Positions 1-11,678 of a stretch of DNA of 64,000 bases are shown one piece after another. Numbering within the stretch: the stretch's first letter is position 1; each line of letters opens with the position of its first letter. Below the pieces are notes generated by a model that saw only the letters and a program-made list of their open reading frames with translations, was not told the origin of the DNA and made no database searches. The DNA comes from Paragyromitra xinjiangensis. Its lineage: Eukaryota > Ascomycota > Pezizomycetes > Pezizales > Discinaceae. The DNA lies in contig JBCAMK010000006.1 of NCBI GenBank assembly GCA_038503065.1, positions 682,001-746,000 of the forward strand, read 5' to 3'. Made by a program: the position numbers and the translations under genes.

Positions 1-684
1 TATAAAAAAATAGAAACCGGAAAAAACGATTAATCGCTTTTTTTTAAATCTTGAGGTGTGATTTCATTAAGAAGCTTAGTAGTACCATAACCCAGGTGGT
101 TGGACATACTTTATTAATTTGTCATCACTATAATCATCATGGGGAAACTTGTGTTGGTGGCTGGTATCAGAGTACGATCATGAAGTATTGGGATAAACAG
201 GTCGGGAGGCAGAAAAGACTTGATTAATTGAGAAGTCGCACCCTATATAGGCCCGAATTTAGATTGGGAGCCCCCAACTAGTACATGGAAAAACTCTTTA
301 CTAGGGGCATTGGGAGTCCCGGAAGCGAAGAGTTCTTACAGGACCGAAGTCTATATATTGGGCCTGTACTGCAGCTTAGTAGAGTTAATCAACGAAGTCC
401 TCTGTTCTCTATTTCCCGGTCCCATATTTTTCGGCATGAACCGCTGGAGATACTACTACTAGTATCGGCTCCCTAATACAGGTTTCCCTATGTACCTCCA
501 CTATTTCAGCCGTTTGTTTATTTGGCGGGTATTCGGGCTATGTTGAACCGCCCCGGGAGACCGGTCAGTAATTTAATGGAGCTCTTTCTATTGGCTAGAT
601 ATCTGTATATATATACGGAGGCTTCCGCCTCTAGTGAGCTATTGAGCGATCTCTACAATTCGCTCAAGGTTATTCCTTCATGCA

Positions 685-850
685 CGCTTAGTCATGCAAC
701 GAGTGATATTCTATGCATCCACAAAACATACCGCCCCATTGCTGCCCTGACAATTTAAACTCAAAAGGCTCCCTTCTGCCTGATCTGACGTTGGTCTTGA
801 TTCGCTGCTCGGGAGTTTCTCTTGCGGTTGCCTTGCCCTGAACGAAGTGA
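685..850 (+). repeat. Degenerate MITE-A copy
   Basis: The stretch carries the diagnostic MITE-A text (GCTTAGTCATGCAACGAGTG, then a block with ACAAAACATAC and a GCCCCATTGCTGCCC segment) but loses similarity towards its right end. It is an old decayed member of the family that has better copies at 5768, 17214, 28734, 40641 and 62135. Confidence 0.6.
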
Positions 851-1968
851 AGGGTATGAGTCTAGCGGATTTTAAATTGGCTGCCTGGTCCAGCCAATGA
901 GTTCCGGTAGCAACTAACCCTCCGGATCCAGTGTACCCTAGCCAAATATCAAATGCTCCCAGGCTTAGGAATTCTCAAGATGCTCGCGAAGTAGCCCCTG
1001 GGCGATTGCCATACAGCGGCGTGAGGTTCCGACTCCCAGCGTTCAAGATTCTTAGTGCTCTAGATTGGCAGGATACCATTGCTCGTCTAGGCTGTGCGAC
1101 CCTAGCGAAATTAGAGACAGGGCCTTCTCGGGTCGTGAAGGCCCGGGGAGATTTCTATTGGCAACTCAATCTGAGCAATGAGCCAGGCACGACGCAGAAG
1201 GCGTCCCGTTGCCAGTAGCGCTAGCGGATTGGAGAGAAAGGACCCACTGTTCATTTGTTGGTCGTGTCTTGGCATCAAGATCGGCTTCTGGTTGCGTCTA
1301 AGCTTCTAAAATAAAAATCCCGTCCAAACCAATCAATCTTTCAATAAGCCCACTAGCCTACTTACCAAATACTTCGGTGCTCATTAATGACGTTAAATCA
1401 TCACTCAATGTGAGATTTGAAGCGCGAAACGTTACAGCGGGTATGATCTACGAACCCTGTCAAACATCAACGGGTGGGGACATTATTGAATCCGGAGCTA
1501 TATGTGGGCACGAGTATCTATAAGGAGGGTGCCAAAGTAACCCCAGCCGATCCAGCCCTCTCTTGCAGATGGTTTAACTGAGGCTGACTAGGTATAACTA
1601 ACGGTCGGGTTGGAAGTACCATGGCGTGACAAAACGCATAATCATAACTCGAGCTCGGTCATCACGATAAGAGCAGTCGGAGCACATCCAGGGTGTTCCA
1701 GGCAGTTTCTGTATGGAATCACAGGCTGTATTACGTACGAACGATACACGAACAACAATGTACGCCAAGTAGAAGCGATTTTTTATTTGTGGAGTCCCAT
1801 CCAGTAGGTTGGATCTACAAAAATAACCCCTCAATATGAAAACACTTGGCTCCAAGGTTTGTTACGCAATAAAAATTATGGGGGTGCAGATGATCGCCCA
1901 GTATCTTGGCGCTTAGCACGATATTCTCCTGTACACATACAGTAGAACACTAGCTATTCTCTATCCCA

Positions 1969-2096
1969 TAGTCCGGTAAAGCTGCCCCCTCCTTTAGGGG
2001 CTAGATTATGCCGGTTAGTTAGTTTATGATTGACTAAGCTATCATTCTGTGTCTAGCCACCGCCACTTTGGGGGGGCAGCATTTTCTACCGGATTA
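1969..2096. mobile_element. MITE-C, about 128 bp, intact copy
   Basis: The ends form an imperfect inverted repeat: TAGTCCGGTAAAGCTGCCCC on the left and the complement of TAATCCGGTAGAAAATGCTG on the right. The same element occurs at 4776-5399, where another element has inserted into it. No coding capacity; it would depend on a transposase from elsewhere. Confidence 0.7.
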
Positions 2097-2994
2097 TTGA
2101 ATAAACCATGAAAGCCTATAGCTGGCCTGGAAGACAAACTTATATTCATGATCCACTTAAATCTGAAGGAACGCGACAATTAGGTGAGGGGACATATTCA
2201 GCTCTATAAATAGCCCGAGAGACACCCGTAACCAAATCACACAATAAATACCTAATAAGACCCGACATTATGCGCATGCGCCAACCATCGTTGACCCCGT
2301 GTCTTAGGGGGAATACTATATCATAAATCGCGGTCTAGCTGGAGCCTCCCAGCGAGTTTGTCTATTCATGGATTGAGCCAGCCGTTCGTTGAGTGCACTG
2401 TCAGGGATGGGCTAGGAAGGTGTACTAGATGTGTCCTTAGGGAATCGTAAATCCCTAGTGGCCGAAACCCCTAGAGGCGCTAAAAACATTCTCCACTAAA
2501 TGTAAACATAGAGAATGCCCTCTTGAACGATCACAAGCCAATTGCCGTCTGACACAGAGCAGTGCTCACCCCTTAGGAAGGATGGACTCCCTGGAAAATA
2601 TGAGGTAAACAAAATCAAAGAACAATTTTTGTTGACGAGGAATGAAGGCTGACTAACACTCGGTACGATAAAGATGCCAACAGTATCTAACGAAAGCCCG
2701 ATGAGGTAACAGCTAACTCATTTCCTTACAAATCACAGACTGGGTAAAACGAAGGAGGAACTTCAGAGAGATTTCTTAAAGGGATTGTACTGCAAACCGG
2801 GGACAAAGTTCGTGAAAGGAAATAGACAAAATAAAACCTTCGCCGTATCGTATCTCTAGCAGGCTCTTCCTGTCGAAGCCCGAAGCGCATGTCGACAAAA
2901 GATTGAATGATAAGTAACCGAAAATGCGGCTCTGTTGCCAGGAAAATGACACCCACTCTACCAAATCCATGAGTAATTCAGGGTTGTACATTCT

Positions 2995-3410
2995 CTATTC
3001 GGGGCATGGGGCTGGTTCACAAAATTCGGATGTCGCGTTGAAAGCAGCTATTGCAATATATCTTTAGAGTTGCACTCTCCCGATGAGCTCAAAGGCAGAG
3101 TATTTACCTGTAGTATCCCCTGGGTTGGCGTTGGAGCACCGCCTAGTTATACACAAATCCCACAAACCGGAAGAGTCGCCAGAACAAATGCATCTAAGTG
3201 TTTTAGGAGAACAACTGGGGGTGTCCATAGCAGTAACACCACAGCCATTCTATGGAATAGGGAAAGACGTTAGTAGAATATTGAGTAATCCACAGGATTA
3301 CCATAGCATACAGCACACTCAGGCAAGCCTTGAATCTCGTCTTGTCCAAGCACGAAGGCAAAGATCGCCGCAAGAGCAATAAGTGTGATAGCGTAAATAT
3401 TATGGTTCAT
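2995..3410 (-). CDS. Small secreted CFEM-domain protein (3 exons)
   Basis: Exons 3312-3410, 3108-3249 and 2995-3047 join to a 97-residue protein with no internal stop. Intron 1 runs GTATGC...CATAG and holds a perfect CTACTAAC branch site; intron 2 runs GTAAAT...CAATAG. Residues 1-22 form a signal peptide (MNHNIYAITLIALAAIFAFV...). The mature part carries cysteines at 32, 36, 46, 53, 55, 66, 71, 90 and 95 in the CFEM order (LPECA, C-I-C, late C). CFEM proteins are fungal extracellular or GPI-anchored proteins used in haem capture, adhesion or as effectors. No GPI-attachment tail is visible, so a free secreted protein is likely. In the usual C-x3-D-x2-C-x-C core, the aspartate that binds haem iron in well-studied members is Thr50 here, so haem binding is doubtful. 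A TATA-like box lies about 95 bp upstream. Confidence 0.8.
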
Positions 3411-3505
3411 TTTGTGTGAAAGTAGAATTGCGTGTGGTGTTGTATTTTCCCGTAGCAGATAGATAGGAATGGAAGCTTGAGATTATACAGTTCAGGTCGA
3501 TGGCC

Positions 3506-3514
3506 CTTATATTT
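3506..3514 (-). promoter_or_regulatory. TATA-like box upstream of the CFEM gene
   Basis: On the minus strand this reads AAATATAAG, roughly 95-100 bp before the CFEM start codon at 3410. That spacing suits a fungal core promoter with a short 5' leader. Inference from position and motif only. Confidence 0.4.
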
Positions 3515-4128
3515 CGAACGGCCGGGGTTAAAAGGTTATATAATGCGAGAGCACCCAACAGCAACAGTTCTTACGATTCTGCCCCCAATTGATCAAACAA
3601 CTAGAAATTCTGCTCTCTCCATATGAGGGTCCCCGGTTCTGCATTCAGATCTACTCCAGTGGGGCACGTCGGATACGAGGTCATAGACCTATTGCAATTG
3701 CGACAGTGCCCGTGTGACATCATTTTCCTAAGACAAAACTTCTTAGGCAAAATTAAATACCAAAATTAAACCTACACGTGACGGCATTAGAGCTTTTCTA
3801 CATGTTAGTCCCTGGCGAAATATCGTATCATGCAGCTATTTCATTGCTGCCATGTGTATCCATGGAAAATTCGTTGAAGCGAATCTTTCGGCAATTTCAT
3901 AAGAGAGCTCAGTCCTAAGTGAATGGATCATGTACTCTACACACACCTTCCCAGCATCCATGACAAAATGACCATAGGCTTACCAGAGACTATACCACTC
4001 TCATCAACGGATAGAACGGTTACGGTAAGTTGTTAACATCCAATTACCTAAATTGATCATCAATATGGTGAGAAAAAATTTGTTCTCTTGTGTAACCTCC
4101 ACACCCAATTGCAAACACTATGGAAGCT

Positions 4129-4300
4129 GTTGGAAATAAGCTTTCGCGCACGTGGAAGATTTTTAATGTAGCCTACTAGTGGGGCCCTAGGAGGCGGGGT
4201 TACCTATATATATCTCCTACTTGCTACTTTGTTTCCCTCGCTCATCACCAATCAATTACATCGTTATAATACCTGTAATCTTCATGTCCCTTTGACAGAA
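4129..4300 (+). mobile_element. LTR-like fragment with TATA box
   Basis: It begins TGTTGGAAATAAGC, the TGTTGGAA start common in Copia-type LTRs, and continues to a strong TATATATAT box (4205-4213) followed by CTACTTGCTACTT. The same promoter-like text appears on the minus strand near 57165-57195. No internal retrotransposon coding region is adjacent, so this is a solo LTR or fragment. The right end was not located. Confidence 0.4.
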
Positions 4301-4775
4301 GCATTCTCTTTACCACTAATTTGCGCTATGCCAAGTAAATAGGGCGGCTTCACCACACCCAGACACCCAGAATATGGCCCCGCGTCCCGCCCTTTAGTTT
4401 TTTCGCAACTGATGATCAGCTGCCAAGAACTGCGTGCATATATCTAATAAAAGCAATGGCGTCTTGTTCCTTGGATATAGATCGACAGCCAAGATATCGG
4501 AAACGCCAAGCTTGTCTCAGGATACGAGCTTCACCGCCTATAGTAACCATCTTGCGGTGTTTCCAGGTTTACCAAAAAGCCAGGAGTTTAGTAGAAAACC
4601 ATTCTGCAGCATTGCTCGTATCCTCAAAATCGTTGTATGCAATTGCTAACGAATGTGGTGTTGACCTTCCGACCGACTGCTGATTGGTGCCACGATCTTA
4701 ATCTAGCCCTCGTAACAAATTTTTTCTTCACGAACGCCACCGGAATAATAGCAAATACTGAACTAAAGCATCCTA

Positions 4776-5399
4776 TAGTCCGGTAAAGCTGCCCCTTTAG
4801 GGGGCTAGATTATGGTTGGTTACTGGTGCAGCTGACGGGTTGTTCAGTCACGTGCGGGGGAAGTGCTAGAGCAGCAGGGTGGCAACGGCTACTATTTAGT
4901 TTGTTTCGGTCCAGGATTTCTCTTCGTTTAAATCTGGATGACTCTCGGCATCAATTTGGCAGCTTTTACTCGTGATACCATCGGGTATTCAATGATACAG
5001 GGATTCTAATGAAGGGGGACGTCCTATTGGGCGAGCAAGACTTAAGACGGTGATGTATAGCACCGCCACTTCGTTGATCAAGCCATTTATGGAAGTTTTC
5101 GAACTGTCGATGCCGCTTCTTACCATATTCACCCCATATCTTGATTGGTTCGAATCCCTGTATCATTGAATACCCGATGGTATCACGAGTACTTGTTGAT
5201 ATCTGTATTATTTGTGCTGTTGGTGAACTTTTGTGATATTGTGGGTGTTTTGTGGCCGGCGCTTTGTCACGCTGCTCTAGCATTTCCCCTGCACGTGACT
5301 GAATAATATATCGGCAGCACCAGTAGTTTATAATTGACTAAGCTATCATTCTGTGTCTAGCTACCGCCACTTTGGGGGGCGGCATTTTCTACCAGATTA
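4776..5399. mobile_element. MITE-C copy split by element D
   Basis: The left part (4776-4820) and right part (5324-5399) match the intact element at 1969-2096, with a 503 bp insertion between them. Rejoining the two sides at a single TA restores the order seen in the intact copy, so the insertion came after MITE-C had settled. Confidence 0.75.
4821..5323. mobile_element. Element D, 503 bp, nested, TA-flanked
   Basis: The ends start CTGGTGCAGC and, on the opposite strand, CTGGTGCTGCC. Similarity continues inward through TTCAGTCACGTGC and TGCTAGAGCAGC. It sits between two TA dinucleotides, as expected for Tc1/mariner-like insertion. Inside is a further perfect inverted pair (4970-5006 and 5152-5188, 37 bp each). 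No transposase is recognisable. Confidence 0.7.
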
Positions 5400-5457
5400 T
5401 GGGATAAAGCCTTACGTAGAGAAATCTAAATAATATAAGGAGATAAAGGTCGTATGC

Positions 5458-5750
5458 ACTGTTAGTTTAATAGGTTCTCATTGGCCCGCTTGGGCTTGGC
5501 TAGGGCTTGGCTGGGGCTTGGCTGGGGCTAATCTATGTAAAAACTTACCTTTCGTCGTGCTTACAGGAGGGGTCGAAGGCCGCGCAGCGGCCTGAGAGCC
5601 CGACTGTGAGCACGAAAACATACTTTAGAGTAGTCTTTCTAAATTTGAGAAACAATAATGCTTCAAAGTTTCTGTCTACTGACTTTGTAAAATTGCATGT
5701 ATTCTCTTTAAATCCGGCCGCAGGCCGGACGTGGCTTGTAGTATGAATAG
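5458..5750 (+). repeat. Dispersed repeat P, copy 1
   Basis: Starts near GTATGCACTG and ends near GGACGTGGCTTGTAG. A second copy lies at 56747-57000 in the same orientation, sharing the start, the TCTCATTGGCCCGCTTGGGC block, the ATCTTTCGTCGTGC-type block and the GCCGCAGGCCGG block. This copy also holds a short tandem array of GGGCTTGGCT-like units at about 5488-5530. Class unknown. Confidence 0.6.
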
Positions 5751-5767
5751 CTAAATGCGGCACGATG

Positions 5768-5980
5768 CAGGGGTCGTTGCTTAGTTATGCAATACGGTGA
5801 GATGAACGGAGCCTAGTTATAAGACACCCACAAGAGATATTTCGTAGTAACTAATCAAGAACGATATCAAAGTAAGTAGAGAGGAGCTCTCTAAGCCTAA
5901 ACTGTTTGGGCAGCAATGGGGCTGTATGTTTTGTGTATGCATGGAGTATCACTCATTGCATGACTAAGCGCCTGCACCTG
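5768..5980 (-). mobile_element. MITE-A copy, about 213 bp
   Basis: Reads CAGGGGTCGTTGCTTAGT at the left and GACTAAGCGCCTGCACCTG at the right; the two ends are imperfect inverted repeats built on GCTTAGTCATGCA. It aligns along its length with the copies at 17214 (opposite orientation), 28734, 40641 and 62135. Non-coding. Confidence 0.7.
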
Positions 5981-6484
5981 TAAAGAACAATGCCTAGACT
6001 GATGACTAATTTTTTAAAGCTACACTTACAACCTAAACGAGGCCAGTGACATAAAAGTTGCAAATACCCAATAGATGCTGAAGCACTTGCTAGGAGGATA
6101 AATTCCTGGGCTGGGGCTATTATAACGCCGCTGAAATCCCGCGGTAAACCATTCCCGCAGCAAATAAGAAGTAGTGTTATATCTTCGATGCTTCTGCGGA
6201 AGGTTTAATATGTTGGACATAGAAGGGACGAAGGAGAGGTAAATAGTCATATGCGGAACAAAAGGAATTATAAATCCAACACGTGCTGTTAGAAATGGGC
6301 TTGCTATTCGGGTGTTGGTAGTTCACTGCAGTGGTGAGAACATCGGAATTGGAACTCCAGCAGACTAGCCAGGCCCCAGCTGCAGATGCCCTGTTACTAG
6401 CAGATTTTGCAATTCGACCTCCCAGGATACTTGCGGGCGTAGCCTAGCTTTTCAAAAAAAAAAACTGTTCCAAGGTTCATAATA

Positions 6485-6654
6485 CAGTGAAAACCGGCCA
6501 TATGGCGGATCCGGTGTGTGGCGGACAGAGGTATTTTTTTTTTGGTTGAGGGACTCAATATCCGCTGGTGGTGCGGCTCGGGAATATTGTGTCCCTTTGC
6601 TAAAGCACCTCTCTCCGCCACACACCGGATCCGCCATATGACCGGTTTTCACTG
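6485..6654. mobile_element. MITE-E, 170 bp, near-perfect inverted repeat
   Basis: Both ends read CAGTGAAAACCGG.CATATGG inward and stay matched for about 40 bp through GGATCCGGTGTGTGGCGGA. TA dinucleotides flank both sides. The near-identity of the arms points to a young insertion. No other copy is in the window. Confidence 0.8.
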
Positions 6655-9600
6655 TATCTTCTACCCGAGCTCAACTGAGTGATTGTTCATGCCGCAGTCT
6701 CATGGGTTAGGGTTAGCTTACTAACCGATACTATACCACATGTGTTAACAAAAGCGCCTTTCCACCCAAATGTCGAGGAACTTTCATGGACTAGTATGCG
6801 AGCTCCATCTATAATTTCGGGCCTGTAGGGAGTGCGGCCTCAATCGTGTCTCGGTCTCCACTTTCAACACGTGTCGAACTTGCTTAGCCGAGTGAGAACC
6901 TGTGGAGCAATCGCATGGAGACTGCTGTAGCCGAACCCGTCAGAGCGAGCCGTTGCTAAGGGCTGAAGCATCTGTCTTTAACTCTGACTTATTCAGCCTC
7001 TTGGAAAAATCGATCCTGTATACTTCTGCTTGTTACGTTATTCATGCAGCGAATCCTACGTCTCAACCTAGCGCTTCCACCAACAGTACCAACTCGGTCC
7101 CAGGTCGAAGTAAAATCGCTGAAGGCTTATTTGAGCTTATTGAGAGGCATAGGACAAAGCCGTGCCCGAATAATAAGGAAAAGAATATCGCGATCATGGG
7201 AAATCATCCACAGCAAAGAGTTGATCTACTGTACTGTCCTGGAGTGCATAGAGAGATTTGTGAATCTACAAGCAACTATCGCCAGAGCACATGCTTGAAT
7301 TCGCATATCTACCATTATATTGTGTGAATTACTGCCAATTTGTACGTGCAGACCTAACTAACCGACGTTGCTGCAAGAGTTTCCCGGCTAGGAAGCAGCC
7401 AGACGGCAAGCACGCTGATGCTAAACCTACAGATTCGCCCCTTGAAAATAGTCCTAGACCCCCTCCACAGTAAAATCAACGGATTTCTACGATAAGTCTC
7501 CATGAAGTGTGAAGTGGAAGGCTTCCAAAATCTTTTCTTATTAATATTACATTCTAGCTAGAAGTGTGTAGACAGAACAGCCTCAGCCTCTACTGTTAAT
7601 TTATCACTCAGAGTTCTATTTAGGGCATGAAAGAGGCGCGTCACAGAAATTTCCTTTAAGGACACACGACAGAGCATTTCTTAGTGCTCGCTCCAAGGGA
7701 TTATGCGGGATCCCATCTAACCTGGGAGTCACGTGAGGGAGATTCCTAACCCTAAGCACAATAAAATCCTAGACCCTAAAGCCAACAAATAAGCGTATGC
7801 TGGTTGGAACGAATAAAAAGTCAAGGTCTGAACAGAGCCCTAGATATTCCATCCGTACCTTCAGCCATCCATACTGTCCCTCCTCTGCCCCGGGCCTCAC
7901 CAACCATTTCCTTCAAATCGGAATCCCGGGCCCTAGATCCACATCCCCATAACTTGTCTGTACTCCCCCAGGAATACTCAATAGCGCTGCTCGTCTAGCG
8001 AATAGACCCCCCCCTTTCCCCTCAAATTTGTCCATTCTTTCGATCTTGTTACATCACTCATTACCCTCTGGCCAGGCACAGGGCAATATGCCTCGAACGA
8101 TATAATTGCCGAGGCCCTGTATAGCTAGACGTAGGATGAAACATTATGAAAGTCGATTAGCGCATGTCTTTATCCTTGATAACCTACGACGCCCTACCAA
8201 GCATCAGTTACCATATCGCCATATGCACATTCTCTTGAAGGGAAGGCTCACACTGTACCCCCCTAGCTATAGCAGGATGTAGAATACACTGGTATCATCT
8301 GTTCGCTTACTTGAGCTTATTTATGCCCCGAGCCGAACAGTTAGAGACGACGCCTTTCAAACCAGAACGGGGCATATGAGTACCCGCAAGTACTGCGTTT
8401 TTCGGTCCCGACGGGGCTCCAGGGCTCGGTGCCTTGATCAATTGCGACTGATGTCATGGCCATCCACGAATGGCAGTTTTCGTATGTAACGTTGAGCATT
8501 AATCAATAATAGTCATGCATCACCCGGGTCTCTTTGGCAGTAAAGTCACCGATCACTGCGCCATTCTTTTCCCCACCCTAGCCTATATGAATTCCGAAAC
8601 AAGCCTTCGAACTGGTACGAAAATATTAGTAGGAGTATGCCGGAATGGGGATCTATACACGTCTCCTGGTTACAGCATGTGCGCAACTAAATCAGTTATC
8701 ACTTAGGGATAGGATACGAACTAAATGGAATACCGTTGACTCATGAGCTTGAAAGCTTGTAATCGAGGTGGTGAGAAGTTATATTCTCAGAGCTCTGATA
8801 TCACGGGGTACAAAATATCTTTTAGCTCGAGCTGAACGTAAAACTATCGTCGGACAAGCCCTGTTCTTCAATAATCACAGCTCGTTGACTATTTGGGGGC
8901 TTATTTGCTATCACTTATAATCACAGTTCCTCCATACTCCCTAATTAAATTGCCCGCCATTTCGACAATTTCCTAGTTCCATTCGGAATTTTTAATGTTC
9001 AATTTACTGTCAATCCCGACGACTATTCACTAGAGCCTAGACAGCCTGGCCCACGCAGCCTCTCTGGGTCTCCCTGTCACTAGGCAACCTATGGTTCGTG
9101 CATCCATAAACGCCGACCAACCGGAATTGAGTGTGAACTTTTTTGTCTTATGCACCAAGGGTTACTATAGCTAGGCACGCTGAAGGGATACCGAAACCCA
9201 GGTCCATTTTCCACGAAGTAAATAGATTTAGTACTAACTTCCCTCGAGCTATGTCTTTGGATACAGGCTCTATGATTCTATTCTCCTCAATCTTACTCTT
9301 ATTTCCCTATATTATGAAAGATGTACATCACGGATGCTTAGCTACAGATGCAGCATCTCCCAGAACGTTGGACTTCGTACTTTTCACAGCAAATATGGGG
9401 CTTCCGGGCGCATGGCGAACACGGCCGGATGACTAATAGGGATTAAAGTTTCCTTATTCGGTAGTAAGAGGCCTAGGTCCGTCAAGCCAGAAAAGTAGAC
9501 TCCTGTTCGCCATGCGCCCGTAAGTCACTTTACCCCGATAGAGAGGAAGAAAATTAAAATGCAAAAGTGCAGTGTTCCAGCTCAGATCCTGAAATATTAT

Positions 9601-9965
9601 TAAGTAATCACTATAGAAGGCGACGTTCCTCCCGTTTTTATGTTGATACTGCCAGGGATAGGGTACCGAGGTCCGCGTAGCCAATCATAAAGCCAGCTGA
9701 CGCCCGCGTCATTCCACATCGAACTGCTGTTCAACGTACTAGAATCTTTGCCGGGACTCCAACGAGCCAGTATCAATTTCGAAGCTTCAGAGCCATGTTT
9801 CCCAATATTACCCCACAGTACTACGATGTATGTTCAAGCTTAAGCACGAGATGAAAAATCCTTATACTATCGCGATAAAATAATAACTAAAACATTCAAC
9901 CGGCAACCCCTATCGTCGGCTTAACGACTTTCCAGACTTTCTTCTCCTCCTACAGCCCTGGCCGC
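6655..9965. other. Gene-poor stretch
   Basis: No gene can be supported apart from the doubtful frame at 6902-7327. A 17 bp inverted pair (9405-9421 and 9504-9520, core GGGCGCATGGCGAAC) enclosing about 80 bp may be a tiny decayed inverted-repeat element. Pyrimidine-rich text around 7850-8030 shows nothing further. Confidence 0.4.
6902..7327 (+). CDS. Unassigned 141-codon frame
   Basis: This frame is longer than most in the surrounding DNA, but I recognise no domain, signal peptide or repeat in it. No intron-bounded extension was found. It could be a chance frame or a remnant exon. Confidence 0.15.
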   Translation: MEQSHGDCCSRTRQSEPLLRAEASVFNSDLFSLLEKSILYTSACYVIHAANPTSQPSASTNSTNSVPGRSKIAEGLFELIERHRTKPCPNNKEKNIAIMGNHPQQRVDLLYCPGVHREICESTSNYRQSTCLNSHIYHYIV

Positions 9966-11678
9966 TCAAAAGTGGGGCCAATATCGCTCGAGTGGTATTG
10001 TCTGATACACACCAACAGGGACATGGCGTAGACTGACAAAGGACTCGATGAAAAAGAACACACCAGCGAGTGGTACAAGACACGCAGTTACGAATATAGA
10101 TGAGACGATAAAGTTGGAAGCAAAGCCAGAGAGGTTGAAGCCGTTAGCTATAGCCGACAGGCACCAAAATATGAAGCTCGTGATAGGGACTGCAATCGAG
10201 CATATTCGCCATAGCCACATCTCCACTTTGCTCGGGAAATAGTGATTCCAAACAATACCACGAGAGATCTCGTAGACCAAACACACTAGAGCCGGTAGGC
10301 TCACGACACCCCACCCCTTTGGTAACTCGTAACCAAGGGGCCTTGCAATTAAACCCACTAGGCCATAAAATAGTTTGCCAAAATTGCGAGAAGATGAAAT
10401 CGAACTCGGGCTCGCTGACCACCCCATCCAGCAGTAAAAATCACGCGGCATATCCCAGAGACCCAGATAGCCGCCGGGGGGTCGGTTCTCGCTTAATTTT
10501 AATATATGTTCCCGGAACGCTGACTCCCGAAGAAGGTCCACAATCCTTAATTCCCCGGAATTCATCGAGCCCCTTAGAGCACTTATAAAAAACCTATGAC
10601 CGGGGGCCGGTGGTGGTCCCGAGGGTATGGAATGGCTACCACGTAGAGAGACAGATCTATGATCAGACATAAATACAGGTATATCATTACCCGAGTTATG
10701 GAATTTAAACCAAGCTGCCTCCGGAAAATCCGGGATTGAACGCCCACCGACGGTCCCAGCTGGCGGGGTTTCAACGGGCGGAGGGGCTCCGAAGGAGGTG
10801 ATCGACACTTTGTCGGGCTCCGGGCTGGATTGAACCATACCAATCAAATAACTCTCTCCATAGTAAATGAAACGTAGCGCCTCCGACTGCCGATAATCTA
10901 TGACGGGAACCGGTTCCTTGACGTTCAAAGGCTTGAACCACCATAGTGCATACATTACCACCGTACATACAACTTGGATCACGACATGAAACTCTAGGAG
11001 TGTAATCGGTAATCCAATGGCAGTACGAACAAGACACTGTACCAGCATCCAGGAAGCCTGAGCACAGGCGACAAATTTCGCTATTGTATCAGCTTTACTT
11101 TTATCGTCAGTGATCCTTTGATGCAGGAAGTCCCTCGTGATAACGCCTCCTTTTATTAACTTCATGTAGCCGTGACGATTAACTGTTTTCGGATAATTCC
11201 CAAGACAATCGGGTGGCCCTAATGTAACACCCCCCATCACAACTAAATAAGCACCAGGTAGACCCATAAGGTCTTCCTTGCTCCCACGCTCCACATTAAA
11301 GTGATCGCACCATAATTTTCGAAGATTTGCGGCGTGAATCAATTGGGCTGAGGAAAAGGCAACCACCATCTCCGGCACGAACAAACAAAATATCATCTAG
11401 AAAAACTTGGTTCCGAAAGAAACGAGTGGATTGGGGTTTGAGAGAATGTCTGGGTGGACAGCAGTCCAAGCGCAAAGAATCAACGTGATGATGCATGTTT
11501 TAAGAATATCGAAAGTGCCCCGACCCGTAGGGCCTGGGACCCAAGAGCGCTGTTCGATCTCATCTGGGATTGGAGATGTGAAAACCCCAATTGCAAATAA
11601 CACGCAGAGAACCGATAGGCTCACGATATACATTGTACCACTTGGGGCAATGATCCCGGAGAAATTGGGCTTGGGCAT
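9966..11678 (-). pseudogene. Fungal multi-pass membrane protein with one in-frame TAG
   Basis: A single frame of 571 codons runs through the region, interrupted only by TAG at 11397-11399. Before the stop: a hydrophobic N-terminal segment, then GRGTFDIL and an LCAWTAVHPDI membrane segment. After it: VPEMVVAF, several further hydrophobic helices in the last 200 residues, and the ending SLRHVPVGVYQTIPLERYWP. RGT-DIL, W-A-HP and a final Y-T-plus-PH ending mark a large, functionally uncharacterised family of membrane proteins in filamentous fungi. The stop sits where relatives, as I remember them, have Trp (K-W-M), so TGG to TAG is the simplest reading. No intron of normal length removes it. The long clean frame downstream argues that the mutation is recent, or that this is readthrough or an assembly error. 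Confidence 0.7.

Larger units (their letters stand above)
1..2994. other. Gene-poor stretch with element fragments
   Basis: I see no coding region here that I can support; the open frames are short and show no domain. A degenerate copy of the MITE-A family lies at about 685-850, and a small inverted-repeat element lies at 1969-2096 (listed separately). The text around 240-480 loosely resembles stretches near 6780-6900 and 32000-32150, suggesting an old dispersed repeat. Confidence 0.5.
3411..4775. other. No gene seen
   Basis: Apart from the CFEM promoter and the LTR-like fragment at 4129-4300, I see nothing I can name. Overlapping open frames at 4434-4683 have no recognisable domain and are open on both strands, which suggests chance. 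Confidence 0.4.

Noticed and set aside
11397..11440. An intron removing the TAG in the membrane-protein gene at 9966-11678
   Set aside because: Possible GT...AG pairs give introns of about 27-38 bp, shorter than any other intron here, or would delete the conserved VPEMVV segment.
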